Notes under the pieces: generated by a model
What the model saw: the letters and a program-made list of their open reading frames with translations, nothing else
What the model was told of the DNA's origin: nothing
Database searches by the model: none
NCBI RefSeq assembly: GCF_947258925.1
Contig: NZ_CAMYKG010000024.1
Location: 1 to 62,656 of the forward strand
From: an uncultured Eudoraea sp.
GTDB lineage: Bacteria > Bacteroidota > Bacteroidia > Flavobacteriales > Flavobacteriaceae
DNA: 62,656 bases
Direction of reading: 5' to 3'
Part shown: one piece after another, positions 48,798-58,428 of the stretch
Numbering within the stretch: position 1 is the stretch's first letter
Layout: every line of letters begins with the position of its first letter
Position numbers and translations under genes: made by a program

Positions 48798-50564
48798 ATG
48801 ATGACAATTAAAAAGATTAAGCAATTTGGAATTTTCCTCATGTGCGCCCTTGTTCTGGGCATCTCATGTAGTGATGAATTTTTAGAAGTACCACCGGCGG
48901 GTTCTTTAGGTGATGCCCAGCTGGGAACAGCAGATGGTATTGAAGCCTTACTTATTGGAACCTATTCCGCCCTGAACGGCGTATTTGGAAACCGATTTGA
49001 AGGACCCAATCATTGGGTAACCGGCTCTATTATGGGCGGTGAAGCCAATAAAGGAACTGATGCCGGGGATTATTCTACTATTAATCCTATCCAGCGTTAT
49101 GAAACAGATCCGACAAGTGGAGATTTAAATGAGCTTTGGCGAGGCAGATACGAAGGTATTGCAAGGGCTAATAGGGTGCTTGCAACGGTTACGGCCAACC
49201 CTGACGCACTAATTGCTGCAGATGCCGCCAGAGTTACAGGTGAAGCCAGGATGCTACGTGGTCATTTTTATTTTGACCTCAAGAAACATTTTGGAAATAT
49301 CCCGGTTTTTGATGAAACTGTTCCTGCAGAGGAAGTTATTCTTGTTCCAAATAATGGAGATGCCTGGGCGCAAATCGAAGCTGATTTCCAGTATGCCTAT
49401 GACAATTTACCGGAGGTAACGGATGCAGGACGTGTAAACAAATGGGCTGCTGCTGCATACATGGGCAAAGCAAAATTGTACCAGGGAAAATTTTCTGAGG
49501 CCATAACATGGTTTGATGATGTTATTGCAAATGGAGTTACTTCTAATGGTCTTGCCTATGCATTATTAGATGATTACGCTCAAATTTATAATGCCGAAAA
49601 TGACAACCACGCAGAAGCTGTAATGGATGTTGAATCTGCGAATAATACAGGAAGTACTGCGAACGCGAATTATTTTGATGATTTAAACTATCCTTATAAC
49701 ACGGGTCCTGATGGCCCAGGTAACTGCTGTGGATTTTTCCAGCCTAGTATATCAATGGCCAATTCTTTTAGAACACAGGCAAATGGATTGCCATTGCTAG
49801 ACGGGTCTTATAATGATCCTGCCAACGAAGTGGATAATAACTTTTTCCATGTCGTTGTTGATGGAAATGATGAAGCTACTTTTGTGCCAGATTCAGGGCC
49901 ATTAGATCCTCGAATTGATCATTCCATAGGTAGAATAGGTATACCATACTTAGATTGGATAGATTTTCCGGGATCTGCATGGATACGAAGTTTTCCTTAT
50001 GCCGGGCCTTACTCTCCAAAGAAATACATTTATTATAGATCACAGGAGAATTCGTTTACCGATGGGAGTTCCTGGACACGCGGTTATGCCACAATGAACT
50101 ATACCATTATTCGATATGCCGATGTGCTTCTTATGGCAGCTGAAGCTGAAGTTGAAGCAGGATCGTTAACAAAGGCTTTAGATTATGTGAATCAGGTAAG
50201 AAGAAGAGCTGGACTTTCCGAACATTGGGTGAAGAAATCAGATGGTTCCGGCGACAATGCTGCCAACTATAATATCTCTGAATATACCGCAGGCGATTTC
50301 GCTTCTCAGGACGCAGCAAGAACAGCGGTTCGTTTTGAAAGAAAGCTTGAGCTTTCAGGAGAAGGCCACCGTTTCTTTGACCTGGTACGCTGGGGTGTTG
50401 CAGCTGAGGAATTAAATGAGTATTTAGCATACGAAGGTCAGTACCTTGTAACAAAATTTGGTGGAGCTAGCTTTACTGCTGGTAAAAGTGAATTATATCC
50501 TATTCCACAAGCGCAAATAGATATTCAAGGCTCTGATGTATTATCTCAAAATCCTGGATATTAA
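48798..50564 (+). CDS. susD: SusD/RagB-family outer membrane lipoprotein
   Basis: This glycan-binding lipoprotein of about 588 residues forms a lid on the SusC channel. Its lipobox is LGISC, and SDEFLEVPPAG just after it is typical of SusD. Tetratricopeptide-like helices fill the N-terminal half (YLGEARMLRGHFYFDLKKHFG-like stretch), and the end has FERKLELSGEGHRFFDLVRW and LYPIPQAQID. ATG 48798 is chosen; an in-frame TTG at 48783 is possible. A terminator follows, so susC-susD form their own transcription unit. Confidence 0.95.
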   Translation: MMTIKKIKQFGIFLMCALVLGISCSDEFLEVPPAGSLGDAQLGTADGIEALLIGTYSALNGVFGNRFEGPNHWVTGSIMGGEANKGTDAGDYSTINPIQRYETDPTSGDLNELWRGRYEGIARANRVLATVTANPDALIAADAARVTGEARMLRGHFYFDLKKHFGNIPVFDETVPAEEVILVPNNGDAWAQIEADFQYAYDNLPEVTDAGRVNKWAAAAYMGKAKLYQGKFSEAITWFDDVIANGVTSNGLAYALLDDYAQIYNAENDNHAEAVMDVESANNTGSTANANYFDDLNYPYNTGPDGPGNCCGFFQPSISMANSFRTQANGLPLLDGSYNDPANEVDNNFFHVVVDGNDEATFVPDSGPLDPRIDHSIGRIGIPYLDWIDFPGSAWIRSFPYAGPYSPKKYIYYRSQENSFTDGSSWTRGYATMNYTIIRYADVLLMAAEAEVEAGSLTKALDYVNQVRRRAGLSEHWVKKSDGSGDNAANYNISEYTAGDFASQDAARTAVRFERKLELSGEGHRFFDLVRWGVAAEELNEYLAYEGQYLVTKFGGASFTAGKSELYPIPQAQIDIQGSDVLSQNPGY

Positions 50565-50586
50565 TCCAAGTGACTGTATAATTTTT

Positions 50587-50613
50587 AAAAGGCCGCTGAA
50601 AAGCGGCCTTTTT
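50587..50613 (+). terminator. Rho-independent terminator after susD
   Basis: A perfect 11-bp stem (50587-50597 with 50602-50612) with a GAAA tetraloop and T tail ends the susCD unit. Confidence 0.9.
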
Positions 50614-50671
50614 ATTTGTGCATGTTGCAGGGTTCTTGCATTTTTGTAAGATGATTCAAATTACCAATCCA

Positions 50672-53600
50672 ATGAATTCAAAATCCGTTGTGGCAGGTTT
50701 TGCCATCCTTGCCCTTTTATTTACAAGCTGCGATAAACAGGAAAAAAAAACTAGCCTATTCAATAGTGTTCCACATACGGTTTCTGGTCTTAATTTCACC
50801 AATGCATTGACCGAAAATGACTCTATAAATATCCTGGATAATGAATTTGTTTACAATGGTTCCGGGGTGGCATTGGGAGACCTTAATGGCGATGGCCTGG
50901 AAGACATCTACCTTGCAGGGAACCAGGTAGATAATAAATTATTTATTAATAAAGGAGCTTTGAAATTTCAAGATGTATCCGAAGCTGCCGGAGTAATTAA
51001 ACCAGATTCACTCCTATGGTCCTCCGGAGTTTCTATTGTGGATATTAATTTGGATGGGAAACAGGATATCTATGTATGTAATACGTTTTATAAAAATCCC
51101 GACAGAAGAAGGAATCTACTCTATATAAACCAGGGCAATTCAGCTGATGGCACTCCCCTGTTCAAGGAAATGGCCGAGGCCTATGGAATTGCAGACAGTA
51201 CCTACTCCTCACATGCACAATTTTTTGATTTCGATAATGATGATGACCTGGATCTTTTTATAGGAGTGAACAGGATTGAGGGAATTAACCCTAGCCAATT
51301 TAGTCCCCTGGAAGACGATGGTACCTCTCTAAGCCGCGATCGTCTTTATATAAACGAATGGGATGAGAACTTAAGCCACCCGGTCTTCAGAGACATTTCT
51401 GATGAAGCGGGGATACGATTCCACGGATATAGTCATAGTACGCTAATTCACGACTTTGATAATGATGGCTGGATGGATATCTATGTGGCAAATGATTTTC
51501 TGAGTAATGACCTTATTTATATAAACAATCAGGATGGAACGTTTACCAATCGTGCCGGGGATATCTTCAAACATTTTAGCCTGTCGTCCATGGGCAGTGA
51601 TATTGCCGATGTCAATAATAACGGACAGATGGATATTTTTACTTCCGAAATGCAACCCTATTACAACAAGCGTAAGAAGCTATTCCAGGGTCCCAGCAGT
51701 TATCAGAAGGAGATTTTCACCAAGAAGTATAATTACGAATTACAGTATACCAGAAATACACTACAAATAAATCTTGGCGTGAATCCTGAAACGGGGCTAC
51801 CAATATTCGGAGACGCGGGTATGTTTGCCGGGATACAGGAAACGGATTGGAGCTGGGCACCCCTTTTTGCGGACTTTGACAATGATGGCTGGCAGGATTT
51901 GTTTATTACCAATGGGTTTCCAAAAGATGTTACCGACAGAGATTTTGGGGATTTCCGGATTACAGCCAGCAGATTGGTAAGCAAGGAAAAACTAATAGCC
52001 TCAATTCCTGAAATTAAGATCCCAAATTTTATGTTCCGGAATTCCGGGGGCATGGAATTTGAAGACGTTACAGATGCCTGGGGACTTAATTTTGGCACCT
52101 ATTCAAATGGCGCTGCATATGGAGATTTGGATAATGACGGGGATTTAGATTTGGTAATTAATAATATCAATGATCCTGTCTTATTAATGGAAAACAAGCA
52201 TTCACAACTTTATCCGGAAAATCATTACCTAAGAATAAAACTCAATGGCTCAGATAAGAATCCTGGTGCCTTCGGCAGTATTGTAGAGATTTATTCGAAC
52301 GGAATGAGACAGAAGAAGTCATTGCTTTCCGGAAGGGGATATCTTTCTAAGTCCGAAAATGTATTTCATTTTGGAATTGGTTCTGAATCCCAGGTAGATT
52401 CCATAAAAATCATCTGGCCAGGCGGAGGTATTCAAAAATTGATTAACCCGGAATCCGACAAGGTCCTCAATATTGCCTATAATCCGGAATTACTGGAAGT
52501 TTCCCTGCCCAAGGATACTTTGTTCGTACCAATTGCAAGAGAAATGGCAAAGCATTATAATCTGGTACATGAAAGTAAAGACCAGGACTTTATAGATTTC
52601 AACTTTCAGCGCACATTGCCCCATAAGTTTTCACAATATGGTCCTGCCCTATCGGTAGGTGATATTAATAATGATGGCCTGGACGATATGTTTGTAGCCG
52701 CCACAAGGGGTTTTAAAGAAAAATGGTTTATTCAGCAAAAGGACGGAAGTTTCGTTCAAAAGGAAGTAAACTATAAAAAAGGAAAAGATTTGGAAGAAGA
52801 GGATGCGGGAACGCTGCTTTTTGACGTTGATGGTGATAAGGATCTGGATCTGTATATAGCCCGTGGATGTGCTCAGTATCCCCCCGGAGATGCACTTTAT
52901 AGGGATGTACTGTTTATAAATGATGGAAATGGTACCTTTTCAGAATCCAGTGATGGATTACCTGATATGCGAACTAATTCTTCTGCAGTAAGGGCTGCAG
53001 ATTTTGACAGAGACGGAGATCTGGACCTTTTTATCGGAAGCAGAGTTCTTCCTATGGCCTACCCTAAAGCAGACCGATCTTATGTCCTAAGAAATGAAAG
53101 TACCGCTGATAAGGTTCGCTTTGTTGATGTAACTGAGGAGGTTTCTTCTGAATTACAATATCCAGGGCTTATAACAGATGCTCTATGGACCGATTTCAAT
53201 GGAGATTATTGGCCAGATCTGATTCTGGCCGGGGAATGGGCCCCTATTCGCTTTTTTGAGAACCGTGAAGGAAGGCTTCATGAAATAACCAATACCAGTG
53301 GAGTTCAGGATAATTTAGGTTGGTGGAACAGCCTGGCAGCAGCCGATCTTGACAATGATGGTGATATAGATTATATAGCAGGGAATTTTGGTAGGAATAT
53401 CAATTTTAAGGCAGATAAGGATATGCCTGTCCGATTGTACGCAAAGGATCTGGATGATAATGGAATGATTGATCCGTTTATATCCTATTACCTTCGGGAT
53501 AGCGTGGGGACAAAGAAAGAATACCTTTATCATCCCTGGCAGGATGTTGTTAAACAATATGTTGGGATAAGAAAAAGGTTCAACTCTTTTGGTGAATTTG

Positions 53601-54247
53601 GTGAAGCTACGTTATCGGAAGTCTTTCCCCCCGGCCTTCTGGAAGATGCCATAAAGCTTACATTTAACTATATGCAGACATCCTGGATTGAAAATCTGGG
53701 AGATGGAAAATTTAAAACCCACCCATTGCCAATAGGTGCTCAGATTGCCCCTGTCTATGGGATTATTACAACAGATTTAAATAATGATAATCTTTTGGAT
53801 ATAGCCCTGGTTGGCAATGATTTTGGAATGGAAGTTCAACAAGGTCCTGCCGATGCTTTTGTGGGTATGCTGTTAACCAATAATGGGGATGGGAGTTTTG
53901 AAATCCTATCACTCGAAGAAAGTCATTTCTTTGTCCCGGGTGACGCTAAAAGCCTTATAAAATTGACCATCTCCAATGAAAAATCTGTAATTGTCGCTTC
54001 ACAAAACAATGACTTTTTAAAAGTTTTTGAAACAACTATCAATCCTGCACCCCGCTTGGTTCCTTTAAAAGCTTATGAAGTTAAATGCGAGCTTTACTTT
54101 GATGATAATAGCAGGCAGATACAGGAATACTATTGGGGTTCGTCATTTCAGTCACAATCCAGTAGACATGTAGAAGTGAATTCTAATGTCCGTCAAATCA
54201 GATTTTTTGATTCAAATGGTAAGGAAACAAGAACTTTAGATTTTTAA
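50672..54247 (+). CDS. Large VCBS/FG-GAP repeat lipoprotein with UnbV (ASPIC) domain
   Basis: This surface or periplasmic lipoprotein of about 1191 residues (lipobox LLFTSC) has two beta-propeller regions made of FG-GAP/VCBS calcium-binding repeats, such as LGDLNGDGLEDIYLAGN, HDFDNDGWMDIYVAND and AADLDNDGDIDYIAGNF. A CRTAC1/UnbV domain lies between them (about residues 516-590; NPGAFGSIVEIYSNG, WPGGG). These proteins often accompany SusCD loci, and sugar binding or cleavage has been proposed for them. ATG 50672 is chosen because the lipoprotein leader begins there; in-frame starts at 50618 and 50651 exist. Its end overlaps the convergent sulfatase by 4 bases. Confidence 0.88.
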   Translation: MNSKSVVAGFAILALLFTSCDKQEKKTSLFNSVPHTVSGLNFTNALTENDSINILDNEFVYNGSGVALGDLNGDGLEDIYLAGNQVDNKLFINKGALKFQDVSEAAGVIKPDSLLWSSGVSIVDINLDGKQDIYVCNTFYKNPDRRRNLLYINQGNSADGTPLFKEMAEAYGIADSTYSSHAQFFDFDNDDDLDLFIGVNRIEGINPSQFSPLEDDGTSLSRDRLYINEWDENLSHPVFRDISDEAGIRFHGYSHSTLIHDFDNDGWMDIYVANDFLSNDLIYINNQDGTFTNRAGDIFKHFSLSSMGSDIADVNNNGQMDIFTSEMQPYYNKRKKLFQGPSSYQKEIFTKKYNYELQYTRNTLQINLGVNPETGLPIFGDAGMFAGIQETDWSWAPLFADFDNDGWQDLFITNGFPKDVTDRDFGDFRITASRLVSKEKLIASIPEIKIPNFMFRNSGGMEFEDVTDAWGLNFGTYSNGAAYGDLDNDGDLDLVINNINDPVLLMENKHSQLYPENHYLRIKLNGSDKNPGAFGSIVEIYSNGMRQKKSLLSGRGYLSKSENVFHFGIGSESQVDSIKIIWPGGGIQKLINPESDKVLNIAYNPELLEVSLPKDTLFVPIAREMAKHYNLVHESKDQDFIDFNFQRTLPHKFSQYGPALSVGDINNDGLDDMFVAATRGFKEKWFIQQKDGSFVQKEVNYKKGKDLEEEDAGTLLFDVDGDKDLDLYIARGCAQYPPGDALYRDVLFINDGNGTFSESSDGLPDMRTNSSAVRAADFDRDGDLDLFIGSRVLPMAYPKADRSYVLRNESTADKVRFVDVTEEVSSELQYPGLITDALWTDFNGDYWPDLILAGEWAPIRFFENREGRLHEITNTSGVQDNLGWWNSLAAADLDNDGDIDYIAGNFGRNINFKADKDMPVRLYAKDLDDNGMIDPFISYYLRDSVGTKKEYLYHPWQDVVKQYVGIRKRFNSFGEFGEATLSEVFPPGLLEDAIKLTFNYMQTSWIENLGDGKFKTHPLPIGAQIAPVYGIITTDLNNDNLLDIALVGNDFGMEVQQGPADAFVGMLLTNNGDGSFEILSLEESHFFVPGDAKSLIKLTISNEKSVIVASQNNDFLKVFETTINPAPRLVPLKAYEVKCELYFDDNSRQIQEYYWGSSFQSQSSRHVEVNSNVRQIRFFDSNGKETRTLDF

Positions 54248-55752
54248 TGCTCCTTTTGATGTTTATAGTCCCCGAAGCGATATTTAACTGTACGCTTTAA
54301 TGGAATATTCATACCATTTGTTGCCTCGAGCCAGTCATATATGGCACCAGACATAGATTTGGCAATTTCCTGTTTATCCGGATCTGCTATCAAATTGTAC
54401 ATCTCATCGGGGTCGTTCTGAAGGTCATATAATTCATTTCTATCCCATATCCCCTGATATTTGATGTATTTGTATTTATCGGTGCGCATTCCAAAAACAG
54501 TAGGTGTCATGGGAAAATCATATTCCCAGTAGTATTCATAAAATATTTCTTTTCGAGGGGAATGATCAGTATTCCCTGTCAAAATAGGTATAAATGACAC
54601 GCCCGGCATATTTTCCGGTTGTTTAACACCTGCTTCAGCAAGCACCGTTGGACCTATATCTATATTCTGTACCATTTGCTTTGGAACCTTTCCACCATCA
54701 AACAATTCGGGACATCTGACAAGTAAAGGAACTTTGACCGACTCCTCATAAAAATGTCTTTTGTCAATTAAACCGTGCTCCCCCCAACTAAATCCATTAT
54801 CGCCCATATAAATTACCAGAGTGGAATCATCAATACCTTCTTTCTTCAAATATTCCATTACCGCACCAACACTTTCATCAACGCCCAAAAGTGTTTCACA
54901 GTAATCCACAACCATTTCATAAAGATCCCGGTTAGAATGGTACATATAATCAACACCATGCCAACTAATACGCTGGTCAGCCACCCATTGTGGCCATTTT
55001 AAATCTCGATATTTACCTGTCTTTGTTTGATCATAAGTGGCCGGTAGTTTTATGCGTTTACCTTTATAAATTCCTTTATGTCTTTTTGCGGGTTGAAAAC
55101 CAGCGTGAACCGCTTTATGAGACAAATACAGAAAGAATGGTTTACTCTTATCCCTTTTCTCCATCCAATCTACGGCATGTTCTGTTAAAAGATCGGTGAT
55201 ATAGGTAGAATCCTTGTAGGCTGTTCTTTCCCCATTAATATTCAATGTAGGGTTGTAATATACGCCCTGTCCCGGAAAACTTTCCCAATGTGTAAAACCG
55301 GGTTGTGGCTCATCTCCATGATCGCCCATATGCCATTTTCCAAAGAAGCCTGTCTGATATCCTGCTTTCTGTAAATACTCTGGAAAATAAGTCAGGTTCC
55401 CGGGATCCGGTGCCTGGTTGTCCACTATAGTATGGCTATGAGAGAACTGACCCGTTAAAATAGATGCCCTGCTTGGCGAGCACAGCGAAGTAGTTACAAA
55501 GGTATTGGGTAAGTATGCCCCTTCCGCGGCTAATTTATCCATATGCGGTGTTTGCAACCACGGCACCTTACCTGTAAAGCCCATATAGTCATACCTGTGG
55601 TCATCGGTAAGTATAAAAATTACATTTCTTGGCTTCTTTTTTATTGTAGTACTAGAGTCATTCTCTACTTTTAAATTTGCGTAAGCATAGCCCGCACTGG
55701 TGTTAAGGACAAAAAGTACTAATAAGGCGATAATCGTTTTTAATAGTCTCAT
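54244..55752 (-). CDS. Type I sulfatase (secreted)
   Basis: This 502-residue sulfatase has a signal peptide (ending near AGYAYA), FILTDDHRYDYMGF as the first metal site, and the formylglycine motif CSPSR at Cys91. FGKWHMGDHGDEPQ and YMGDNGFSWGEHG complete the active site. The C-terminal subdomain, with EYYWEYDFPMTPTVFGMR, resembles a group of N-acetylglucosamine-6-sulfatases and related sulfatases (S1_11-like by memory). This suggests, but does not prove, an amino-sugar or hexose 6-sulfate substrate. It is transcribed alone, convergent with the VCBS protein gene. Confidence 0.9.
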   Translation of the reverse strand: MRLLKTIIALLVLFVLNTSAGYAYANLKVENDSSTTIKKKPRNVIFILTDDHRYDYMGFTGKVPWLQTPHMDKLAAEGAYLPNTFVTTSLCSPSRASILTGQFSHSHTIVDNQAPDPGNLTYFPEYLQKAGYQTGFFGKWHMGDHGDEPQPGFTHWESFPGQGVYYNPTLNINGERTAYKDSTYITDLLTEHAVDWMEKRDKSKPFFLYLSHKAVHAGFQPAKRHKGIYKGKRIKLPATYDQTKTGKYRDLKWPQWVADQRISWHGVDYMYHSNRDLYEMVVDYCETLLGVDESVGAVMEYLKKEGIDDSTLVIYMGDNGFSWGEHGLIDKRHFYEESVKVPLLVRCPELFDGGKVPKQMVQNIDIGPTVLAEAGVKQPENMPGVSFIPILTGNTDHSPRKEIFYEYYWEYDFPMTPTVFGMRTDKYKYIKYQGIWDRNELYDLQNDPDEMYNLIADPDKQEIAKSMSGAIYDWLEATNGMNIPLKRTVKYRFGDYKHQKEH

Positions 55753-56005
55753 AATTTGGTTATTTAGATTCTTGTTCCTGGAAGCCCGGTATATAGGTCA
55801 AAGGGGAATTCCAGTTTAAACATATTTCATTGCTTGCGTTACTGTCCTAATGATCCGTCCAGCTTTTCATTGGCGATATATTTTCGGGATAAACGACCCC
55901 GGCAACCAAGAGTACCAAAACCACATTAAAACAAACTAATTTATTAAGTCGATTCAAATTTTTATATTATTTCAAAGTTCCATTTCTTTATAAATAGCGG
56001 AAAGA

Positions 56006-57094
56006 CTAATCATTTTCCTGCACCCCTTCCTTAATGGGTTTTCCTCTCCACCAGGTTGCTAAGCTTGAACCGGTAATATTCATCATGGGTCCAAAAACGG
56101 CAGGTGCCAGTCCCATAGTACCTACCCTACCCATTTCCAGTGCAATACCAGAGGCTAGTCCGGCGTTTTGCATACCAACTTCAAAGGCAACCGTGCGTGC
56201 CGATCTCTTATCGAGACCAAATACTCTGCTCCCCCAATATCCGAAGAAATAACCAATAATGTTATGTAAAATTACTGCAACGATTAAAAGTAAGCCTAAA
56301 GCTATTAGTGAGTCCCTTCCGGCAGCGGTGATGATTGTAATAATTATAGTAATTCCTGCCATCGATACCACCGGCATGGCTTTGTCCAGCCATTGCATTC
56401 TCCCATGTGCAAATCTATTAAAGACCAATCCGGCAATAATTGGAAGTATGACAATTTTTACAATACTCCAGAGCATTCCCAGAAAGTCAATAGGGACCAT
56501 TTGATCTGCCAAAATCTTCATAAGCAGTGGCGTAAACAAAGGAGCTAAAAGAGTTGCTACTGCGGTCAAAGTAAGCGAAAGGGCGAGATTCGCTCCTGAA
56601 ATATAGGCCATGACATTAGAGGCGAGACCACTAGGGGAGCTGCCAACTAAAATAATTCCCGCTGCAATTTCTGGAGGAAAACCAAAGGCCGAAGCCAGGC
56701 CATAACCAACAAAAGGCATAATTGTAAATTGACATAAGAGACCTACCAGGACACCTTTAGGCATTTTTACTACTCCCGTGAAGTCTTGCAAACTCATTGC
56801 CGTTCCCATCCCAAACATTATTACCATTAAAAGGGGAACAATGAGGTTTTTAAGGTCAAAGTTTCCTGCTTTCAAAAAAAACTCAGGATAAAACATAGAA
56901 GCCACAACTGCCGCAAAAATCATTATTGTAAATGAGAATCCTTTTAATGAATCAACCTTTCGTAATACTAAGGCAAGGGATAGAAAGAAAAATATTAAAA
57001 CTGGGCCCAGGGTATTGATATCTCCAACAATAAGTAAAACAAGGGCAAGTATTCCTGAACCAATGGCCAATCCTGATAGAATCCTTATGTACAT
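56006..57094 (-). CDS. Bile acid:sodium symporter family transporter
   Basis: This is a 362-residue inner-membrane protein with about ten helices of the BASS/SBF family. MFGMGTAMSLQDFTGV near residue 95 and LVGSSPSGLASNVMAYISGA near residue 150 (the crossover region) are characteristic. Bacterial members import organic anions with sodium; bile acids are unlikely as the natural substrate. In this locus a sulfated or oxidised sugar acid is a reasonable guess. It is transcribed on the same strand as the hydrolase 93 bases upstream. Confidence 0.9.
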   Translation of the reverse strand: MYIRILSGLAIGSGILALVLLIVGDINTLGPVLIFFFLSLALVLRKVDSLKGFSFTIMIFAAVVASMFYPEFFLKAGNFDLKNLIVPLLMVIMFGMGTAMSLQDFTGVVKMPKGVLVGLLCQFTIMPFVGYGLASAFGFPPEIAAGIILVGSSPSGLASNVMAYISGANLALSLTLTAVATLLAPLFTPLLMKILADQMVPIDFLGMLWSIVKIVILPIIAGLVFNRFAHGRMQWLDKAMPVVSMAGITIIITIITAAGRDSLIALGLLLIVAVILHNIIGYFFGYWGSRVFGLDKRSARTVAFEVGMQNAGLASGIALEMGRVGTMGLAPAVFGPMMNITGSSLATWWRGKPIKEGVQEND

Positions 57095-57187
57095 TCAGGT
57101 TTTAATTTTTCTACGATAAATATACTATGAATTGTATGGGGTACTGTTCATATTGTTCAAATTTTTATACATAAATAACCGCTGAAA

Positions 57188-57919
57188 CTATTTTAATCGT
57201 TTTTGATTTATAAACCACTCATATAATGCTTCGGTGGTATATGCCTGTGTCCAAGCGTTATGCCCTACCCCTTCGTATCTGGTAAATGTAACATTATAGC
57301 CCATTTGTTTAAGTTTACTTACCATCTCATCAGATTCGGTAACAGGAATGGATTTGTCTTCAGCACCGTGGAAGACCCAAATTGGCATATTTTTGTTAAT
57401 CCATGAGGCATAAGGCACAGGTGTCATGCCGCATACCACGGCCATTGCAGCGAATTTATCAGGGTATTGAACAGCTATTTCCCAAGCTGCACTCCCACCC
57501 CTGCTTAAACCTGTAAGATATACTCTGTCTAAATCAACCCGGTTGTTCTCTACAATGGTATCTAATAATTGTATTACCGCCCTCGTATTCCACCATTTTT
57601 TCTGATAAGGATTTTGAGGAGCGAGAATTAAGAAGGGAAATTCTTTCCCCTCTGCTAATAACTTTGGAGGGCCATTGGTTTTAAGATCTTCAAGTTTACC
57701 GCCGGATTCTCCTCCTCCGTGTAAAAACAAAAGCAAGGGAAATTTCTTGTCTTTTTCAACCTCATACTCCTTTGGATAATAAAGGTAATACTGCATCTTC
57801 TCCACGGATATGGTTTCTTTCTCATCCGCTATTAATTGGGATTGTGCTGAACAGGAATGGATAAAAACAAGACTTAGCAAAGCCAGAGTTTTACTGAGCA
57901 CTGATAAGATTCTTTTCAT
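57188..57919 (-). CDS. Secreted alpha/beta hydrolase (feruloyl esterase/prolyl oligopeptidase-like)
   Basis: This 243-residue exported enzyme has a hydrophobic leader ending in FIHSCSAQ, either a signal peptide or a weak lipobox. LLFLHGGGESGG near residue 65 is the oxyanion region, LTGLSRGGSAAWE near residue 142 holds the catalytic Ser, HGAEDKSIPV the Asp and GVGHNAW the His. It belongs to a broad esterase group that includes feruloyl and phospholipase-like enzymes, so the substrate is open. In the carbohydrate locus it may remove an ester group from a glycan. Confidence 0.87.
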   Translation of the reverse strand: MKRILSVLSKTLALLSLVFIHSCSAQSQLIADEKETISVEKMQYYLYYPKEYEVEKDKKFPLLLFLHGGGESGGKLEDLKTNGPPKLLAEGKEFPFLILAPQNPYQKKWWNTRAVIQLLDTIVENNRVDLDRVYLTGLSRGGSAAWEIAVQYPDKFAAMAVVCGMTPVPYASWINKNMPIWVFHGAEDKSIPVTESDEMVSKLKQMGYNVTFTRYEGVGHNAWTQAYTTEALYEWFINQKRLK

Positions 57920-58123
57920 TTAATGTGTTATTTTGGAGCTGCTAATATATTCTTACTTTAACTACAAAGTATAGGGTTTTGTAGAATTGGAATTGAAGTC
58001 TGAAATTAGTTAAATTTATTTGTTTTCCGGGGCATAATGAACTAAAGCATATTTGTTACGGAAATTTTTTGGGTTAAAATGTCTTAAATGTGGAACTAAT
58101 AATTTAAAAACTCAAAGAAAAAG

Positions 58124-58154
58124 TTGCGTTCCAGAAATTGAAGAATTACATTTG
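58124..58154 (+). promoter_or_regulatory. Predicted promoter of tRNA-Ser
   Basis: TTG at 58124-58126 and TACATTTG at 58147-58154 are 20 bases apart and match the Bacteroidota -33/-7 pattern, about 40 bases before the tRNA. Confidence 0.5.
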
Positions 58155-58193
58155 CATCCGCATTTTACAATGCACGTTCATTTAAGAATTAAA

Positions 58194-58277
58194 GGAGAGG
58201 TGCCGGAGTGGTAACGGAGCAGATTGCTAATCTGTCGACGCGCAAGTGTCGCCTGGGTTCGAGTCCCAGTCTCTCCG
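58194..58277 (+). tRNA. tRNA-Ser (anticodon GCT)
   Basis: An 84-base class II tRNA. The acceptor stem pairs 58194-58200 with 58270-58276 (one G-T pair), the anticodon loop reads TTGCTAA, a long variable arm (CGACGCGCAAGTGTCG) follows, and the T-loop is GTTCGAGTC. CCA is not encoded. Its 3' end is part of a 30-bp tandem duplication. Confidence 0.95.
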
Positions 58278-58321
58278 CTTTTGCCAGCCTTAGTCCCAGT
58301 CTCTCCGCTTTTGCCAGCCTT
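58262..58321 (+). repeat. 30-bp tandem duplication of the tRNA-Ser 3' end
   Basis: Bases 58262-58291 and 58292-58321 are identical. The unit holds the last 16 bases of tRNA-Ser plus 14 bases downstream. A short palindromic stretch (TTCCGCC-AGA-GGTGGAA, 58323-58339) follows directly. Confidence 0.95.
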
Positions 58322-58428
58322 TTTCCGCCAGAGGTGGAACCGGCAGGCTATAATAGATATATCCGCAATAAGTTTACGCTGGTGTATCACCTGAAATTTG
58401 GATATTGAAATATTGTAAACCAGACCAT

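Noticed and set aside
58262..58321. Tandem repeat considered as a CRISPR fragment
   Set aside because: The two units touch with no spacer, there are only two, and the unit is a tRNA 3' end; no cas genes are present.
58208..58408. Plus-strand frame across tRNA-Ser and its flank
   Set aside because: It reads through the tRNA and the tandem duplication, and repeats the same peptide, as expected from a noncoding duplication.
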